From Gnetum montanum (taxonomy: Eukaryota > Streptophyta > Gnetopsida > Gnetales > Gnetaceae), in contig MNCI01027068.1 of the NCBI GenBank assembly GCA_015680685.1, positions 62,001 to 126,000 on the forward strand: a stretch of 64,000 nucleotides of DNA, given 5' to 3'. Shown here in pieces: positions 21,589 through 32,999 of this stretch (position 1 is its first letter; each line of letters begins with the position of its first letter). Below the pieces are notes generated by a model, which was not told the origin of the DNA, searched no databases, and saw nothing but the letters and a program-made list of their open reading frames with translations. A program made the translations under genes and the position numbers.

Positions 21589-22509
21589 ATGGCCTTTGAA
21601 AATTTTGAACAGCTTATCATCCCATGTTTTGATGGTCACTATGACCATTGGAGCATGTTGATGGAAAATTTGTTGAAGTCTAAGGAGTATTGGCAAGTTT
21701 TTGAAGATGGTTTAGTAGCACCTACAACTAAGGCTGCACTCACAAATGAATAAAGAAAGGAGCTAGAGGGACTGAGGTTGAAAGATTTGAAGACAAAGAA
21801 TTATTTATTTCAAGAAATTGATCATTTTCTCTTAGAGACTATTCTTAGCAAAGGAACTTCCAAGGATATTTGAGATTCTATGAAGAAGAAATATTAGGAG
21901 TATTTGAGAGTAAAGCATGCATTGCTTCAAGCCTTGAGAAGACATTTTGAGACTCTACAGATGAAAGATGGGGAGTCTATTACTAGCAATTATGCAAGGA
22001 CAATGGGGATAGCCAATAACATGCATTTTCATGGTGAGAAGATGGAGGATGTGATTATTGTTGAGATGATCTTGTGTTTTCTATCCCCCAAGTTTGATTA
22101 TGTTGTTTATTCAATTGAAGAATCCAAAGATGTTGATGCACTTTTCCTTGATGAACTTCAAAGTTCTTTGTTAGTCCATGAACAAAAGATGAATCAAAAT
22201 TCAACTTCTAAAGAGCAAGCTTTGAAGGCTTCTACTTTTACTTATTCCTTAAGAGGAAGAGGTAGAGGTAGAGGTCGAGGAAGAGAAAATTGAGGCAATA
22301 GAGATGGCCGTAGACATTTCAAAGGGAATGACGATAAATTTCAAGGCAAAGGTAGAGGATAAGTTGACAAAACTAAGGTGGAATGTTTTATATGTCATAA
22401 ATATGGACACTATCGTTCCAAATGCTATACGAAACTAAGCAATGACAAAGAAGAGAAATCAAATTTTGTAGAAGAGAAGTAGTCTGAGTCTTTGTTAATG
22501 GTGGTTTAA
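21589..22509 (+). pseudogene. Copia Gag of element G
   Basis: Starts at the ATG at 21589 (MAFENFEQLIIPCFDG), the usual N-terminus of this copia Gag type (UBN2-like). The core continues through YLRVKHALLQALRRHFETLQM (21901-21963, known for its role in particle assembly), then an Arg-Gly-rich stretch (22250-22290). A canonical CCHC zinc knuckle follows, CFICHKYGHYRSKC at 22384-22425 (C-x2-C-x4-H-x4-C), which binds element RNA in the family. In-frame stops occur near 21751, 21873, 21897 and 22291, so it is dead. Confidence 0.88.
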
Positions 22510-23002
22510 GCTACCTGAGAGTCTTAGTTAGATGTATGGTATGTGGATACTAGCTGCAACAACCATAGGTATGGATGTAAGTCTTCTTTTTCTTACTTAT
22601 ATGAAAGTTTTCATTCTATAGTAAGTTTTGGTGATTGTTCTACTATATTTGTAATGGGAAAGGGGGATATTAACATTAGAATCAAGAATGATTTTGTAGA
22701 AACAATTTTTAATGTTTTTTATGTTCCTGATTTGAAAAGCAATTTGTTAAGTGTTGGTCAATTGCAAGAGAAGGGTTATGTAATAGCCATTCAGAAGGGT
22801 GCTTATGAAATTTATGATCCTTCAAGAGGAGCTATTGTAGTTCAAATGAGCTTCAACAAATTATTTCCATTAAGGATTGAAAGTACTCAATCTTGCCTAA
22901 AGGCTAAAGTAAAAGACCTAACATGGTTTTGGCATTTTCACTATGGCCAGGTGAATTTTGGAGGATTAAAGACTTTGCAATAGAAAAATATGTTGACTAG
23001 TT
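22510..23002 (+). pseudogene. Copia protease and GAG-pre-integrase of element G
   Basis: The protease start reads WYVDTSCNNH (22536-22565), where the family has DTG or DSG, so the catalytic triad is altered to DTS. The fold continues with VMGKGDINI (22652-22680) and VFYVPDLKSNLLSVGQL (22711-22761). The GAG-pre-integrase segment WFWHFHYGQVNFGGLKTLQ ends at 22980 with a TAG. The frame is lost at about 23003, where a foreign segment begins. Confidence 0.87.
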
Positions 23003-25411
23003 GTTAAACCCTAAAAATTGGTTTAGTTTTTAGTAAGTATTTTTGTCAAAGGCATGCATTTTAATTGATTTTATATTGTTAATTAGTGTTAAATTAATAT
23101 TTATTATGTTTTAGTTTAGTGGTGAGTATTAGTTTATTTTATTAGTTTATTAGTTTATTTTAATTAATATGATATATAATTATATATATTATGTAAACAT
23201 TATATATAACCATAGATATAAATTATATAAAAACATTATATTTTAATGTTTTACATATCACACATATAATTATGTATACATTTACATAAACTATATAAAC
23301 ATTATAGTTTACATTATATATATAAATATTATATAGGGCAACATTGGCTTGTCATAGCCCAACCAGCAACCATTTGGCATTGCCATGTATATAATGTTCA
23401 GGGCAGCTCCCCACCCACATGCATGAGCTACCAAGGGAGAAAATAAAAATTAAAAACGGATCAGGCATGTGGGTATTGCCAAGCATGGAGCAACACAACC
23501 CTGCATCCGGCACTCAAGGTGATAGAACACAGTGCAGGAGCAAGTATGGTGGCATGTGAAATGGAGCCAACATGCCAACTATGCATAAAAACACTTGCAG
23601 ATTGGAAACAACACTGAACCAATGTTTGACAGGCGCAGTAGCCACAACCTAATCCTAGACGCTAAGGACACAACCAATGTGCAATGAGAGACAATAACCA
23701 CCACCAAAACGTAGCCAACAACAGCAATAGAAAAACACCATAATGGAGTACTACACAATGAATCAGAAATTCAGAAGCAATGTGGAAGCTTTCTCAAAGG
23801 GATATGCATGGCCGACAATGGCATGAATTTGAATTCGTTTTCAATAAGGATTTTCCATATAACAAAATTACTTGCTTATTGCTTTGCATTGATTGACTCT
23901 AGGCTTTGCGAAAGGGCACATAACTATACAAGGTACGACAAAGTTACTGTATTTCTAAGCAGGAAAAGACAGAAAACTTATGGCAAGAAACTTTCTCAAA
24001 TCCTTAGAACCCAAGCATTTCATGGCTTAGGAATTCTATGAATATATCTCATGTACTGCAGCTGGCTGGAAGCAACATCAAGTTGTCTATCTCCAAGAAG
24101 AAGTCAACGGTGTATCATTTCAAATACTACCGAAACTTCTCATGAATCTTGAGGCTGGTGATGCAATGGACTCACTAAGGAAGGAGTACAATTCACCATT
24201 GGCTTCATATCTCTGCCGCTAAAATTTCCATAAACAACTCTGTACAAAGCAATGCAGGCCAAAGGTAGAATGATGAAAATTGTAAAAGTGACTTTGGACA
24301 AGAAGAAGACAAAGACAATGTAAGATAAAGTGCAACTGCAATAGTTGCATGCATGAGATTTGGTCCACGTGGAGAATGGTGAGACCGATTTGTGTTAGCA
24401 ATGCGATACTTGCAGGGCCATCCACTGGCATGGCCACATGGTTGTCATCATTGAGCAATATTGATAGGGCCTATCTTCAATGAAAAAATGATAGCATAGC
24501 AGAGGTTGTATACAAAAAAAATGCACTTGTGGGTTTCTCCAGCAGCACATTTGCAGCAGCATTGGTCATCAACAACACCAATATAGATGATGAACACATA
24601 GAACATCACATAAGCTTGTTTCACTACTTCCCTTAGAATCCATATTAATTTAAAATACTAGAAAGCCAAGATTAGCAGTGGTATTGATTATAATGGATCG
24701 GTATGGGGTTTTGCAATACCCATATATTATTAAAATGATTATTTTTGTAATATTGTTAGAGTATAAATACTCCTTCAAACTTTGTACCTATTGTGCAAAC
24801 TAGGGTGTGAAACCAAAGGGCTACCAAGTGTGCACCTATTAGGTATCTTTTGTGCAACCTAGGGTGTGAAACTTAGTGGGAACCAAAGGTATGCACCTAG
24901 GATTGATACTCAATCAAAAACCATATCATATTGAAATCAGTTTTTTTTTTCTTTAAGAATTGTAATGTGAGGATTCGTTGACCTTTGTGGCCAACAAAGA
25001 CCATTAGAGGCCATTGTTGGGCTGTTGAGGTTGCTGCACTATGGAAACAGTAAGGCAGAATCACAAATTAGGTGAAGTCTTCCTTATAATCTTCATAATT
25101 TATGCATGTATTTATGATTTCAATATTGATTTAATCAGTAATTTTCATTCTTGAACTTGTGATTAGAAGTTAAGATGAACATTTATGATTATATTTATGA
25201 GTGACAATCATAAGTGTGGGATTTAATTGGATTTGATTCTAATTATTTATTATCTTGATGATATCTTTGACTTTTTAACCATTCCTTCATGGGATATGAC
25301 TCATGAGTCAGTCACAGATGAGGTAACAATCTCTACAATGAAAGAAAGAAAAATAAATTTTAAAGGCATTCAACACCAAATTTTGCCTAGCTCATCACTA
25401 ATCTTCCTAAA
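23003..25411. mobile_element. Unclassified 2.4-kb insertion within element G
   Basis: The copia frame breaks after LTS (about 23002) and resumes with LPKITIPSRVSEECVVGKQH at about 25412, so the segment between is foreign. It starts with an AT-rich part (ttaaaccctaaaaattgg, then long TA-rich runs 23160-23340), continues with a moderately GC part (23400-24450) without a recognisable domain, and ends with a further AT-rich part. I found no clear terminal repeats or target duplication. The minus ORF 24219-24458 is not recognised. Confidence 0.55.
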
Positions 25412-26300
25412 ATTACAATTCCTTCTAGAGTCTCTGAAGAATGTGTTGTTGGTAAACAACATTGTTCTCAATTCTCTCAAGGAAAATCATGGAGAGCAAA
25501 GAATGTCCTTAAACTAGTTCACTTTAACATTTGTGGGCCAATAAAACCATCTTGAAATGAAGGTACCAAGTACTTGACCACCTTCATTGATGATTATACT
25601 CAAAAAACTTGAGTTTATTTTTTGTAGGAGAAGTCTAAAGCTTTTAATGCATTTAAAAACTTCAAGGCGCGTGTTGAGAACGAGTTTAGAAAGATGATTA
25701 AGGCTCTTGGTACAGATTGTGTAGGAGAATATTGTTCAAAAGAGTTTGATGTTTTTTGTGAGAATCATGGCATTTGGAGAGAGCTCACAACCCCCTATAC
25801 ACCACAACAAAATCGTGTATTAGAGAGGAAAAATAGAATCATCCTCAATATGGTGAGAAGCCTCTTGGCAAGAGGAAGTATTCCAAAGAGTTTATGGTCG
25901 AAGGCTATGAATTAGAGAATCCATGTTTTAAACAGAAGTCTCACCTTTGCTGTTCAAAACATGACACCAAGAGAGGCTTGGAGTGGGACGAAACTAGTAG
26001 TGGATCACTTCAGAATCTTTGGTTGTATTTCCTACACACATATCCCCGATGAGAAGAGGAAGAAGCTAGAGGATAAGAGTGAAAAATGTGTCTTTCTTAG
26101 CATAAGTGAAGCATCCAAGGCATATAAATTGTATAATCCTTTGACAAAGAAGATTGTGACTTGTAGAGATGTCATATTTAATGAAGAGAGCACTTGGAAT
26201 TGGAATTGGTTGTAGCCTATTTTAATTATTTTTGATAGTGAAACTGTAGACTTTGCAACACCCGAAACTACAAAACCTAGAACTATAGACTTCAAAACAC
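25412..26300 (+). pseudogene. Copia integrase of element G
   Basis: After the pre-integrase end (CVVGKQH) comes the catalytic core: TFIDDYTQ (first Asp, 25582-25605), TDCVGEYC (second Asp, 25707-25730; SDNGGEY in family members) and TPYTPQQNRVLERKNR (Glu, 25794-25840). The C-terminal part includes VVDHFRIFGCISY (25996-26035) and DVIFNEESTW (26169-26198). Stops at about 25551, 25609, 25627, 25913 and 26213 break the frame. Confidence 0.88.
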
Positions 26301-26690
26301 CAAGAACTATGGAGGTTGAGACTTCACCAACAGCAGCAATAGCTAAATCTCCATGTATTCAAAAAAGACCCTTATGGATGATGGATTATGAGGTAACTGA
26401 GATTGACCAATCTAATGACCCAATCACCCACTTTGTTTTGTTTGTAGATTGTGATCCCACAACTATTGAAAGTGCTATTAAAGAGTCAAAATGGAGAAAG
26501 AAAATGGAGGATGAAATTGAATCCATTAAGAAAAATGGTACTTGGGCCCTGGTTGATCTTCCAAAAGGGCACAAAACCATTGATGCGAAGTGGATCTTCA
26601 AAACAAAACTAAAGGAGACTAGTGAAGTTGATAAGCATAAGGTGCAATTGGTGGCTAAGGGATTCGTTTAAAAAATTTAAGAAATCAATG
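26301..26690 (+). pseudogene. Copia RT, N-terminal part (element G)
   Basis: An open stretch of 120 codons ends at 26671. It has the linker, then KSKWRKKMEDEIESIKKNGTW, LVDLPKGHKTIDAKWIFKTKL and the VQLVAKGFV block, the standard start of copia RT. The catalytic palm with the YVDD box should follow but is missing. The sequence passes within a few bases to the RT C-terminal part. Confidence 0.88.
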
Positions 26691-27579
26691 GTGGATGAGT
26701 TTGAAATGACTGATCTTGGAAAAATGCATTACTATCTTGGCATGAAAGTACAATCCCTTGTTGAAATCTTTGTTTTTCAAAAGAAGTATGCTAGAGAAAT
26801 TTTAAAGAGGTTTAAGATGAAGGATTGCAATCCTATAAGCACTTCAATTGAGATTGGCTTGAGGCTAAACAAAGATCCTAAAGGAAGTAAGGTGGAGGCT
26901 ACACTTTACAAGAAAATTGTTGGGATTCTAATGTATTTGATTGTAACTAGACCCAATATAATGCTTGTTGTGAGTCTGATTAGTAGCTACATGGAGTCTC
27001 CAAAAGAAGATGCATTTGTTGGCTACTAAAAGAATATTTTGTTACTTGCAAGGGACTAAAGATTTTGGGCTATTTTACAGGAAAGGTGAGATATCTAATT
27101 TTCTGGGATTTACTAATAGTGGTTATGCAAAAGATCAAGATGATAGGAATAGTACTTCAGGATATGTTTTTATGATGGGCACGGGTGCTATTTCATTGTC
27201 ATCTAAGAAGCAATTAATTATCACATTGTCAACATAGAGGTTGAATTTGTTATTGCAACATCTTATGCTTGCCAAGCCATTTGGGCTAAGAAAAATTCTT
27301 AATGAGTTATATTTCAAGCAAGAGAGGGCTACTACAATTTTTTGTGATAATAATTTCATCATAAAGTTATCCAAAAATCCTGTGCTACATGGAATAGGCA
27401 AGTATATTGATGTGAAATTTCACTTCTTTCATGATCTATGCAATGATGGTGTTATTGATTTGGTATTTTGTAAGAGTGAAGATCAACTTGTTGATATTCT
27501 AACTAAACCCCTCAAGTTATCAACATTTCAAAGGCCAAGAAAACAACTTGGAGTTTGCACGTTGAATGACTCTTGTTAA
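26680..27579 (+). pseudogene. Copia RT C-terminus and RNase H (element G)
   Basis: RT end: FEMTDLGKMHYYLGMKV (26700-26750), QKKYAREILKRFKM, and VTRPNIMLVVSLIS (26941-26985). RNase H: GFTNSGYAKDQDDRNSTSGYV (about 27108-27170), AISLSSKKQ, a TAG at 27235-27237, then EVEFVIATSYACQAIW (27238-27285), and KYIDVKFHF plus the ending DQLVDILTKPL (27481-27513). About 150 residues of RT core have been deleted at the junction near 26675. The rest is only lightly damaged, with one frameshift near 27015. Confidence 0.88.
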
Positions 27580-27603
27580 ATTGATATTTTGTAAACATTG
27601 AAT

Positions 27604-27614
27604 TTATGGGAGGG
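27604..27614 (+). promoter_or_regulatory. Polypurine tract of element G
   Basis: TATGGGAGGG immediately precedes the 3' LTR start TGTTAAATG, the expected plus-strand primer position. Confidence 0.7.
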
Positions 27615-27870
27615 TGTTAAATGTGTTTAATTATTAAACATGCTTTTTTTGTTTGTACTAGTCTTTAGGAACTTTCCTTAGGGATTCAATTGTTATTTTC
27701 TTTCTTTAGAAGTTGCTTCATACTAGGATTCAGTTGCTATTTTATGTTGATGTATTTTCCTATTTAAAGGCCATTATTAGTTAAATGAAAATGTGAAATT
27801 CAGTTACCTCTGTTTACCCCTATTTTGTTTTGTTTTTTGTTTTTTCCTTATTTGAGGCTAGTAGTGCACA
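27615..27870 (+). repeat. 3' LTR of element G
   Basis: 256 bp, TGTTAAATGTG to GTAGTGCACA, following the polypurine tract. Shares start, end and an internal TTGATGTATTT block with the 5' remnant at 21327-21469. Confidence 0.75.
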
Positions 27871-29560
27871 ACCTCAGAGGCTAACAAGTTGTAGGTCACT
27901 ACTCGCTAGGGATTCTACCCTCTTGCTAATTGAAAATGATAATAGAAACATTAATGCATAATGATCATTATGATCGGATCACGTTGATGTTGGAAACAAT
28001 AATGCATTGATAGCAACAAATCTGTACGTTTTACTTTTGCTTACGATCTATGACCACAATTGTGCTCAAACCCTGTAGTTGGATCAACGGAGTTATTAAA
28101 TTGATTGTATATTTATTATGTGTATTTATATTTTGGAATAGAGTATTTTTTCTACCTTGAAAAATCAAATCTTCTTGTAACTCATCCTTATCTATTATCT
28201 CATGTTATAATCAATTTCTATTATATGTTATGACTAAAAAAATTATTTATGTGTTGATGTTTTATTATGTAGACTTACAAAATCTTTGAAAGAAATACAC
28301 TCATGCAAAATACATCACTAGTAATAAATTTTGAGTACAAAAAAAATAAAAATGTTCAAGATTATGTAATTTGAATATGTCTTCTATGTAATTCCCTAGG
28401 ACTAACAATGGAAACTTAAATAGCTCATACAAAAACTAACTAGAGATTTACCATTTTCTTCCAATGAAATATGTTCCTCAACATTTTAATGATACATGTA
28501 ACTCTTGTAGTAAACACATTTGACATATTCTATTTTCTTGCTACTTATTGATCTATCTTCATGTAGATTGTTATTTTATCTTCTAGTTTCCAGATATGGT
28601 GTGATCCTATTCTTACTTTAATAATTAGTGCTTTTATGGATATTGGAATTGTTGCATGTTCATAGTTTGATTTATCATGTCTTGCCACATGTAATATTTT
28701 GCCAATAAAATTATGTTTGTTTTGTATTATGTCTCTAAAACTTTTTCTAGAACAAGTTTTCAAGCTTATTCTAAGTTTAGTATTCCATCAATATTATCAA
28801 TGCTCCCATATTTGTAGCCCTAATTGTCCTTCATTGAATGACCCCTATTGTTTAGATTTTTAGATGATCTCTCTTAAGATCTTATTGTTACTTTTATTTA
28901 TTTCTCAAGGATAATATTAAGATGGACAACCCCATTTTATTGGGACAAGCTTAGGATGATGATGAAGAAGTAGACTATTAAGACCTAATACATTGTTTTA
29001 GCTTCCAATGGCAACAAATTAGCTTCTAATAAAATTATTGCACATGGGAGTTGAGTCTTTTCCTTGAATTCATCCAACAAAAATTTCTTTTTGAAGTATT
29101 TCAATTTTTTCCCATGATTCTTGATCAAGACTTGGGTATCACACTATACATCTATAAAGAACTATAGTTTGTACAATTGTTTGAAAACAATATTTTCAAA
29201 TTGTCCAAGTTCAAATATTATGATTACCACAATTATTATTCATTGTATAGAAATCCTTCTATCCATTTGCAACAATGTTTAAATTTTTAATTTTTAGAGC
29301 ATTCTACTCTCTAATATTCATAAGTATTCATAATTTATGGTTTTTTTGTTATTTAGTTGAAAAGTATAAGCTTTCTTAATAGTTACACAAATTAGCATTT
29401 TTTTTATCAAGGTTCATCTTTGTTTTTATATATTCACAAAATTTTTGTAGTTGATTAAAGCATATATAACTATTAAATTAGAGAAAAATTCATTCATTTT
29501 GAAGTCTTTGTAGCAAATTGAACATTGTGCTTGAAGTCTCAATACTTATCCTACAAAGCA
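27871..29560. other. AT-rich region; possible RTE-type LINE tail
   Basis: No gene seen. At 28924-28965 the segment ACCCCATTTTATTGGGACAA, followed by gcttaggatgatgatg, resembles the common 3' tail of plant RTE-type LINEs (a TGGGACAAGGCTT-like end followed by a short trinucleotide run), here in plus orientation. No linked RT coding was seen upstream. Confidence 0.35.
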
Positions 29561-29565
29561 AGCCG

Positions 29566-29682
29566 CTAGGAGAAGGTTAGGAAATGAGTAAAATGCTAAC
29601 CTCTTTCAGTAGCTAATCTCTTGGCCATTAGGGTCCTAGGAGAAGGTTAGGAGATGAGTGAAAGTCTAACCTCTTTGAGTAG
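29566..29682 (+). repeat. 70-bp-period duplication
   Basis: The block CTAGGAGAAGGTTAGG plus aaatgagt...ctaacctctttcagtag occurs at 29566-29612 and 29636-29682 with few differences. It lies at the 3' side of the minus-strand LINE remnant that follows. Confidence 0.75.
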
Positions 29683-29689
29683 TTGCGTC

Positions 29690-30200
29690 AAAGTTTGAAC
29701 CCATATCTTAGAACATGAGAAACAATGTTTTACTCTACCATCATCATTATCTTAGCCTTGTCTCAACAAAATGGGATTAGGTACATGAGTTCTTTTTTAC
29801 CATTTGCCCCTATGAAGAGCTAGATCTTTATTTGTTTGCACTTTCTTCAAATAATCTTTGATCATTTTTTCTCATGTCTTCTTTAGTCTTCTTTTTGGTA
29901 GCTTTTTTGGAATATTGATGTAGAAATGTTTATTTATAGGTTCATTGTTTGATCTTTTTTGCATATGTCCAAACCATCTAAACTATCATTCTTATAGCTT
30001 ATTTGAAATAGAAGCCACTCCAAGTATTTCTTTGATGTTTGTATTATATAGTTTATCTCATATAGTAACATTCAACATCCATCAAGGCATTCACAATTTT
30101 GCCACATTATTTTGTTGTTCATGCCTCTTTGTATCACCCAATATTCAATACCATATAAGATAGCAAATCTAATTGCCAGCTTCACACTACTATGTATTTT
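29690..30200 (-). pseudogene. RTE-type LINE, 3' end of the RT ORF, minus strand
   Basis: Read on the minus strand, the sequence follows the conserved C-terminal tail of plant RTE-type LINE RT. It shows a YGIEYW-like segment (near 30150), then the regions that normally read MRMLRW, LGVAS, WFGHVQRR and INISTS, decayed but in the right order. It ends with the typical 3' tail, whose plus-strand form is ccttgtctcaacaaaatggg (29756-29775). Stops and frameshifts are frequent. The ORF 29945-30163 on the plus strand is a shadow of it. Confidence 0.72.
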
Positions 30201-31540
30201 TAAATTACAACCAATGATGTAGCATTGCATTACACTTGGTCAACTAGTTTTGGTGGAAGGAGGTGTCAATGATAATCCTTTGATGTCATCATCAATGAAC
30301 AACACATGAGCAACAATATGTATGGATGAGATAATTTGTAGTTCCCTACAATGCATGCATCTCAATAATCCCAATCCCAATATTGACCATCATTGGATCA
30401 TGCTCTCTTTTCATTTGGAAGAGGTACATCCAAGATTGGAATTTGACTTCCCTTATAGGGGTTTTTTTTTTGAAATTAGGGTGTAAAATAGACTACATTT
30501 TAAAGATAAAGTTTCATAAAAATGATAAAAAAATTTTAAAAGACACTTAAGTTAACACATTAAACCAAAAAAAAAGTAATCATTTATAAGTAAAAAAAAT
30601 AAGGATGGTATAGTATAAGGATGAGTAAGAAAATAAATATTCTTAAATATTATTATATATCTTTAAAGCACTTTATTTCTTTCAAGATAGATAGTTCAAT
30701 GAAGTAGGCATATGGTTTGCTATGATAAATAATATTATCTTTTATTTTAAATTTTGTGAAATTGAAATTGAGTTTTATTATTAGATCTATGCACCTCTCA
30801 ATGTATTTGAGAGTAGAAATATAAATGGTATGAGTGTTGATATCAAATTTCCCATGTTAGCACTAGGTCATTATTAATAAGTTTTAATCCCATGATATCA
30901 ATGAATCTTAGTTTTGACGTCCAACGTCGTTTCTTAATTCAGTGTTGAACATCATTTCTTTTGTCATAATTATACTCCACCTTCATTTGTTGTCTGTCAT
31001 GATCAGTTACAGTGTTTTTTTAAAAAAATATTATCACTCACCCCTTTCATGGAACCCAATATTTGATGATCACTTATACCTGAAGGACGTTGGGAAACTA
31101 ATTTTTGGATAGACAACCCATCAAGCATATAACAATTAATCACGTATATAACAATTGATACCATCACACAAGGGTTACCTTGCAGAGTTGTAAATCGAAT
31201 CAATGAAGCTGTATATCCATAGCTTATAGCAGAAGATTTTTTCTATCATAAATATATATACACATCGCAATAGTAGACCGGAAAAATCACATTACTCATG
31301 GAGGGTAGGAAAGCATTTGCAGTTTTGCAATGTATTCCCTACGTAACCATCAGCTATATATATGTATATGCATATATCACAACATAAGTAGCTGTTCATT
31401 GAGCATTGGCAAGTCTCCCATACAATCATATTCAAAATAGTAACAAAGGATACAAACAGATACACCGCAGAATCCCAGCTACTGTCACAAATCCAAGTGT
31501 AATGACGGAAAACGTGGGCACCTAGAAAATTACTGAACAA
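30201..31540. other. AT-rich region, no gene seen
   Basis: No domain or repeat border was recognised. The minus frame 31003-31203 has fairly normal amino-acid composition but no known motif, and I do not call it. Confidence 0.4.
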
Positions 31541-32295
31541 ATTCCGTGTACACAGTTTTAACCACGGATCCGTGTGAAGGCTATGCTGAAAAAACGAATC
31601 CGCGGCACCCTAGACGGTCTTGTCGATCAGACAAAGACTTACTAATCAGTAAACCGATGAATGTCTAGTGAAACGATCTGATTCGAGGAATCGCAAAAAC
31701 GAGGGGAAAACGATGTAGATGAATTGCAACGATGATAACGCTAAACACGATAAGAGGAGGCTGGCATGAGAGAAACACGTAGTTTCAAGATCTACGCTTT
31801 GATTTAAAAATGTGTATTTTGTATATCTTGTTACACTGGGAGACCCGATTACTGGATGTGAAGCAATGCACAAAACAACAAGAAAACTGTCCAAACAGAA
31901 GTCCGATCTACCTCGAGGGCTAAAGCCGGGATGCAAGGAAGGTCAAGCTCTAACGCCTACCGATCAACTGTTTCTGACCAATAGAGTCTTCCCCAGCAGA
32001 ACGATTACTCCTGCTGCCGGCACTCAAAGCGACCTGTGCTCTGTTTCTACTGGAAGGTGATGCTGTTAACAATTGCCAAAGCGCTCCTCTCTGTATCTAT
32101 GCTCAAAAGGTGATAAGTGCTCCAGTGCTCAGAAAAATGCCTTTGCTTCTCTGATTTGCCAACCTCTGTATCTTTGTCAACCGGGGTATTTATAGGCTGC
32201 GACGCTCTGTGGAAAAGGCGCAACCTGATGACGTGTGTTTCAAATGTTTCGGGGGTGCTGTTGGTTTGACTATTTTTGCGTCAAACTTCATGACT

Positions 32296-32329
32296 ACGCA
32301 CAATACACGCTCGTTCGCGTATTGTGCGT
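32296..32329. repeat. Inverted repeat with 11-bp perfect arms
   Basis: ACGCACAATAC (32296-32306) and GTATTGTGCGT (32319-32329) are exact inverted copies around a 12-base loop that itself holds ACGC/GCG motifs. Confidence 0.85.
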
Positions 32330-32520
32330 GTGAAGAAGAGGTACACGTCGGACATGTCTCAACTGTCTTTGAGTTATATTACACTTATCACGCTGCGTTG
32401 CGTGCACGAGCGTAACATAATGTGGAAGCAATAGATTCAGGCTGTTTTACGCTTGCATACGCAGCCGCGCGTAATGAAGTGTAAACAATGTTTAGCTCGG
32501 CGATGCAATACGCTGCGATA

Positions 32521-32608
32521 CACACTGCGTTGCGTGATGAGCGTATGATGAGCAGTCGCACTTTCACACTGCGTTGCGTGATGAGCGTATGATGAGCAGT
32601 CGCACTTT
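32521..32608 (+). repeat. Perfect 44-bp tandem duplication
   Basis: 32521-32564 and 32565-32608 are identical (start CACACTGCGTTGCGTGATGA). Complete identity suggests a recent slippage event or an assembly artefact. Confidence 0.9.
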
Positions 32609-32999
32609 CTTAGACTTTGCCTTTGACTGTTCTAGAGCTTATTATGCAGCCGTGCGTAGCAGAGCGTAAACGTGGCCTTGAACAAAAGACTTAGCAAAAT
32701 ACACAAGGAGTCGCATATTACGCAGCTCAAGCTTCTCCCTATGCCGAAGCAACTATCCTTCTGATGCTGGACTATGTTTAAGCAAAATTACGCTGAGCAC
32801 CATTACGCTACGTTGCGTGATATAGCGTAAATAGAAAAAGCATAGAAAGATTAGGAATCTGCACAAGAAGTCGAGGACTCGATGCTATGCGCCTCTTGGT
32901 GTTGCTTGGTCTTAGTCTCCCTTCTAGAATTCTGACATGCGCCCTTGCTTGAATTGAGAATCTTTGCCTGAGGCCGACTCACAATTTTTACGGTGTTTC

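Larger units (their letters stand above)
21327..27870 (+). mobile_element. Element G: Ty1/copia retrotransposon, internally deleted and interrupted
   Basis: Order: a short 5' LTR-like block (21327-21469), initiator-Met primer site, leader, gag, protease, GAG-pre-integrase, a foreign insertion (about 23003-25411), integrase, RT start, a deletion of the RT core, RT end, RNase H, purine tract and 3' LTR (27615-27870). The gene order protease-integrase-RT-RNase H is diagnostic for copia. No matching target duplication was found. The 5' LTR is about 140 bp against 256 bp for the 3' copy, so it has probably lost sequence. Confidence 0.85.
31550..32990. mobile_element. GC-rich TACGC-motif island (unclassified, LTR-like)
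   Basis: A sharply more GC- and CpG-rich segment than its surroundings. On the minus strand GCCTATAAATACCCC (32183-32197) looks like a TATA box. Upstream of it on that strand (32230-32870) are many TTACGC/GCGTAA/TGCGTTGCGTG motifs. The layout (minus TATA with a motif array upstream) is the same as in the insertion at 12798-15629, with different exact repeats. The ORFs 31646-31936 and 31812-32060 overlap antisense and show no domain. I cannot place its borders. Confidence 0.45.

Noticed and set aside
24219-24458. 79-codon minus ORF inside the G insertion
   Set aside because: Hydrophobic, no recognisable motif, no continuation. Composition could arise by chance.
31812-32060. Plus ORF and antisense minus ORF in the TACGC island
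   Set aside because: Antisense open frames in GC-rich DNA without domain. Listed only as part of the island.
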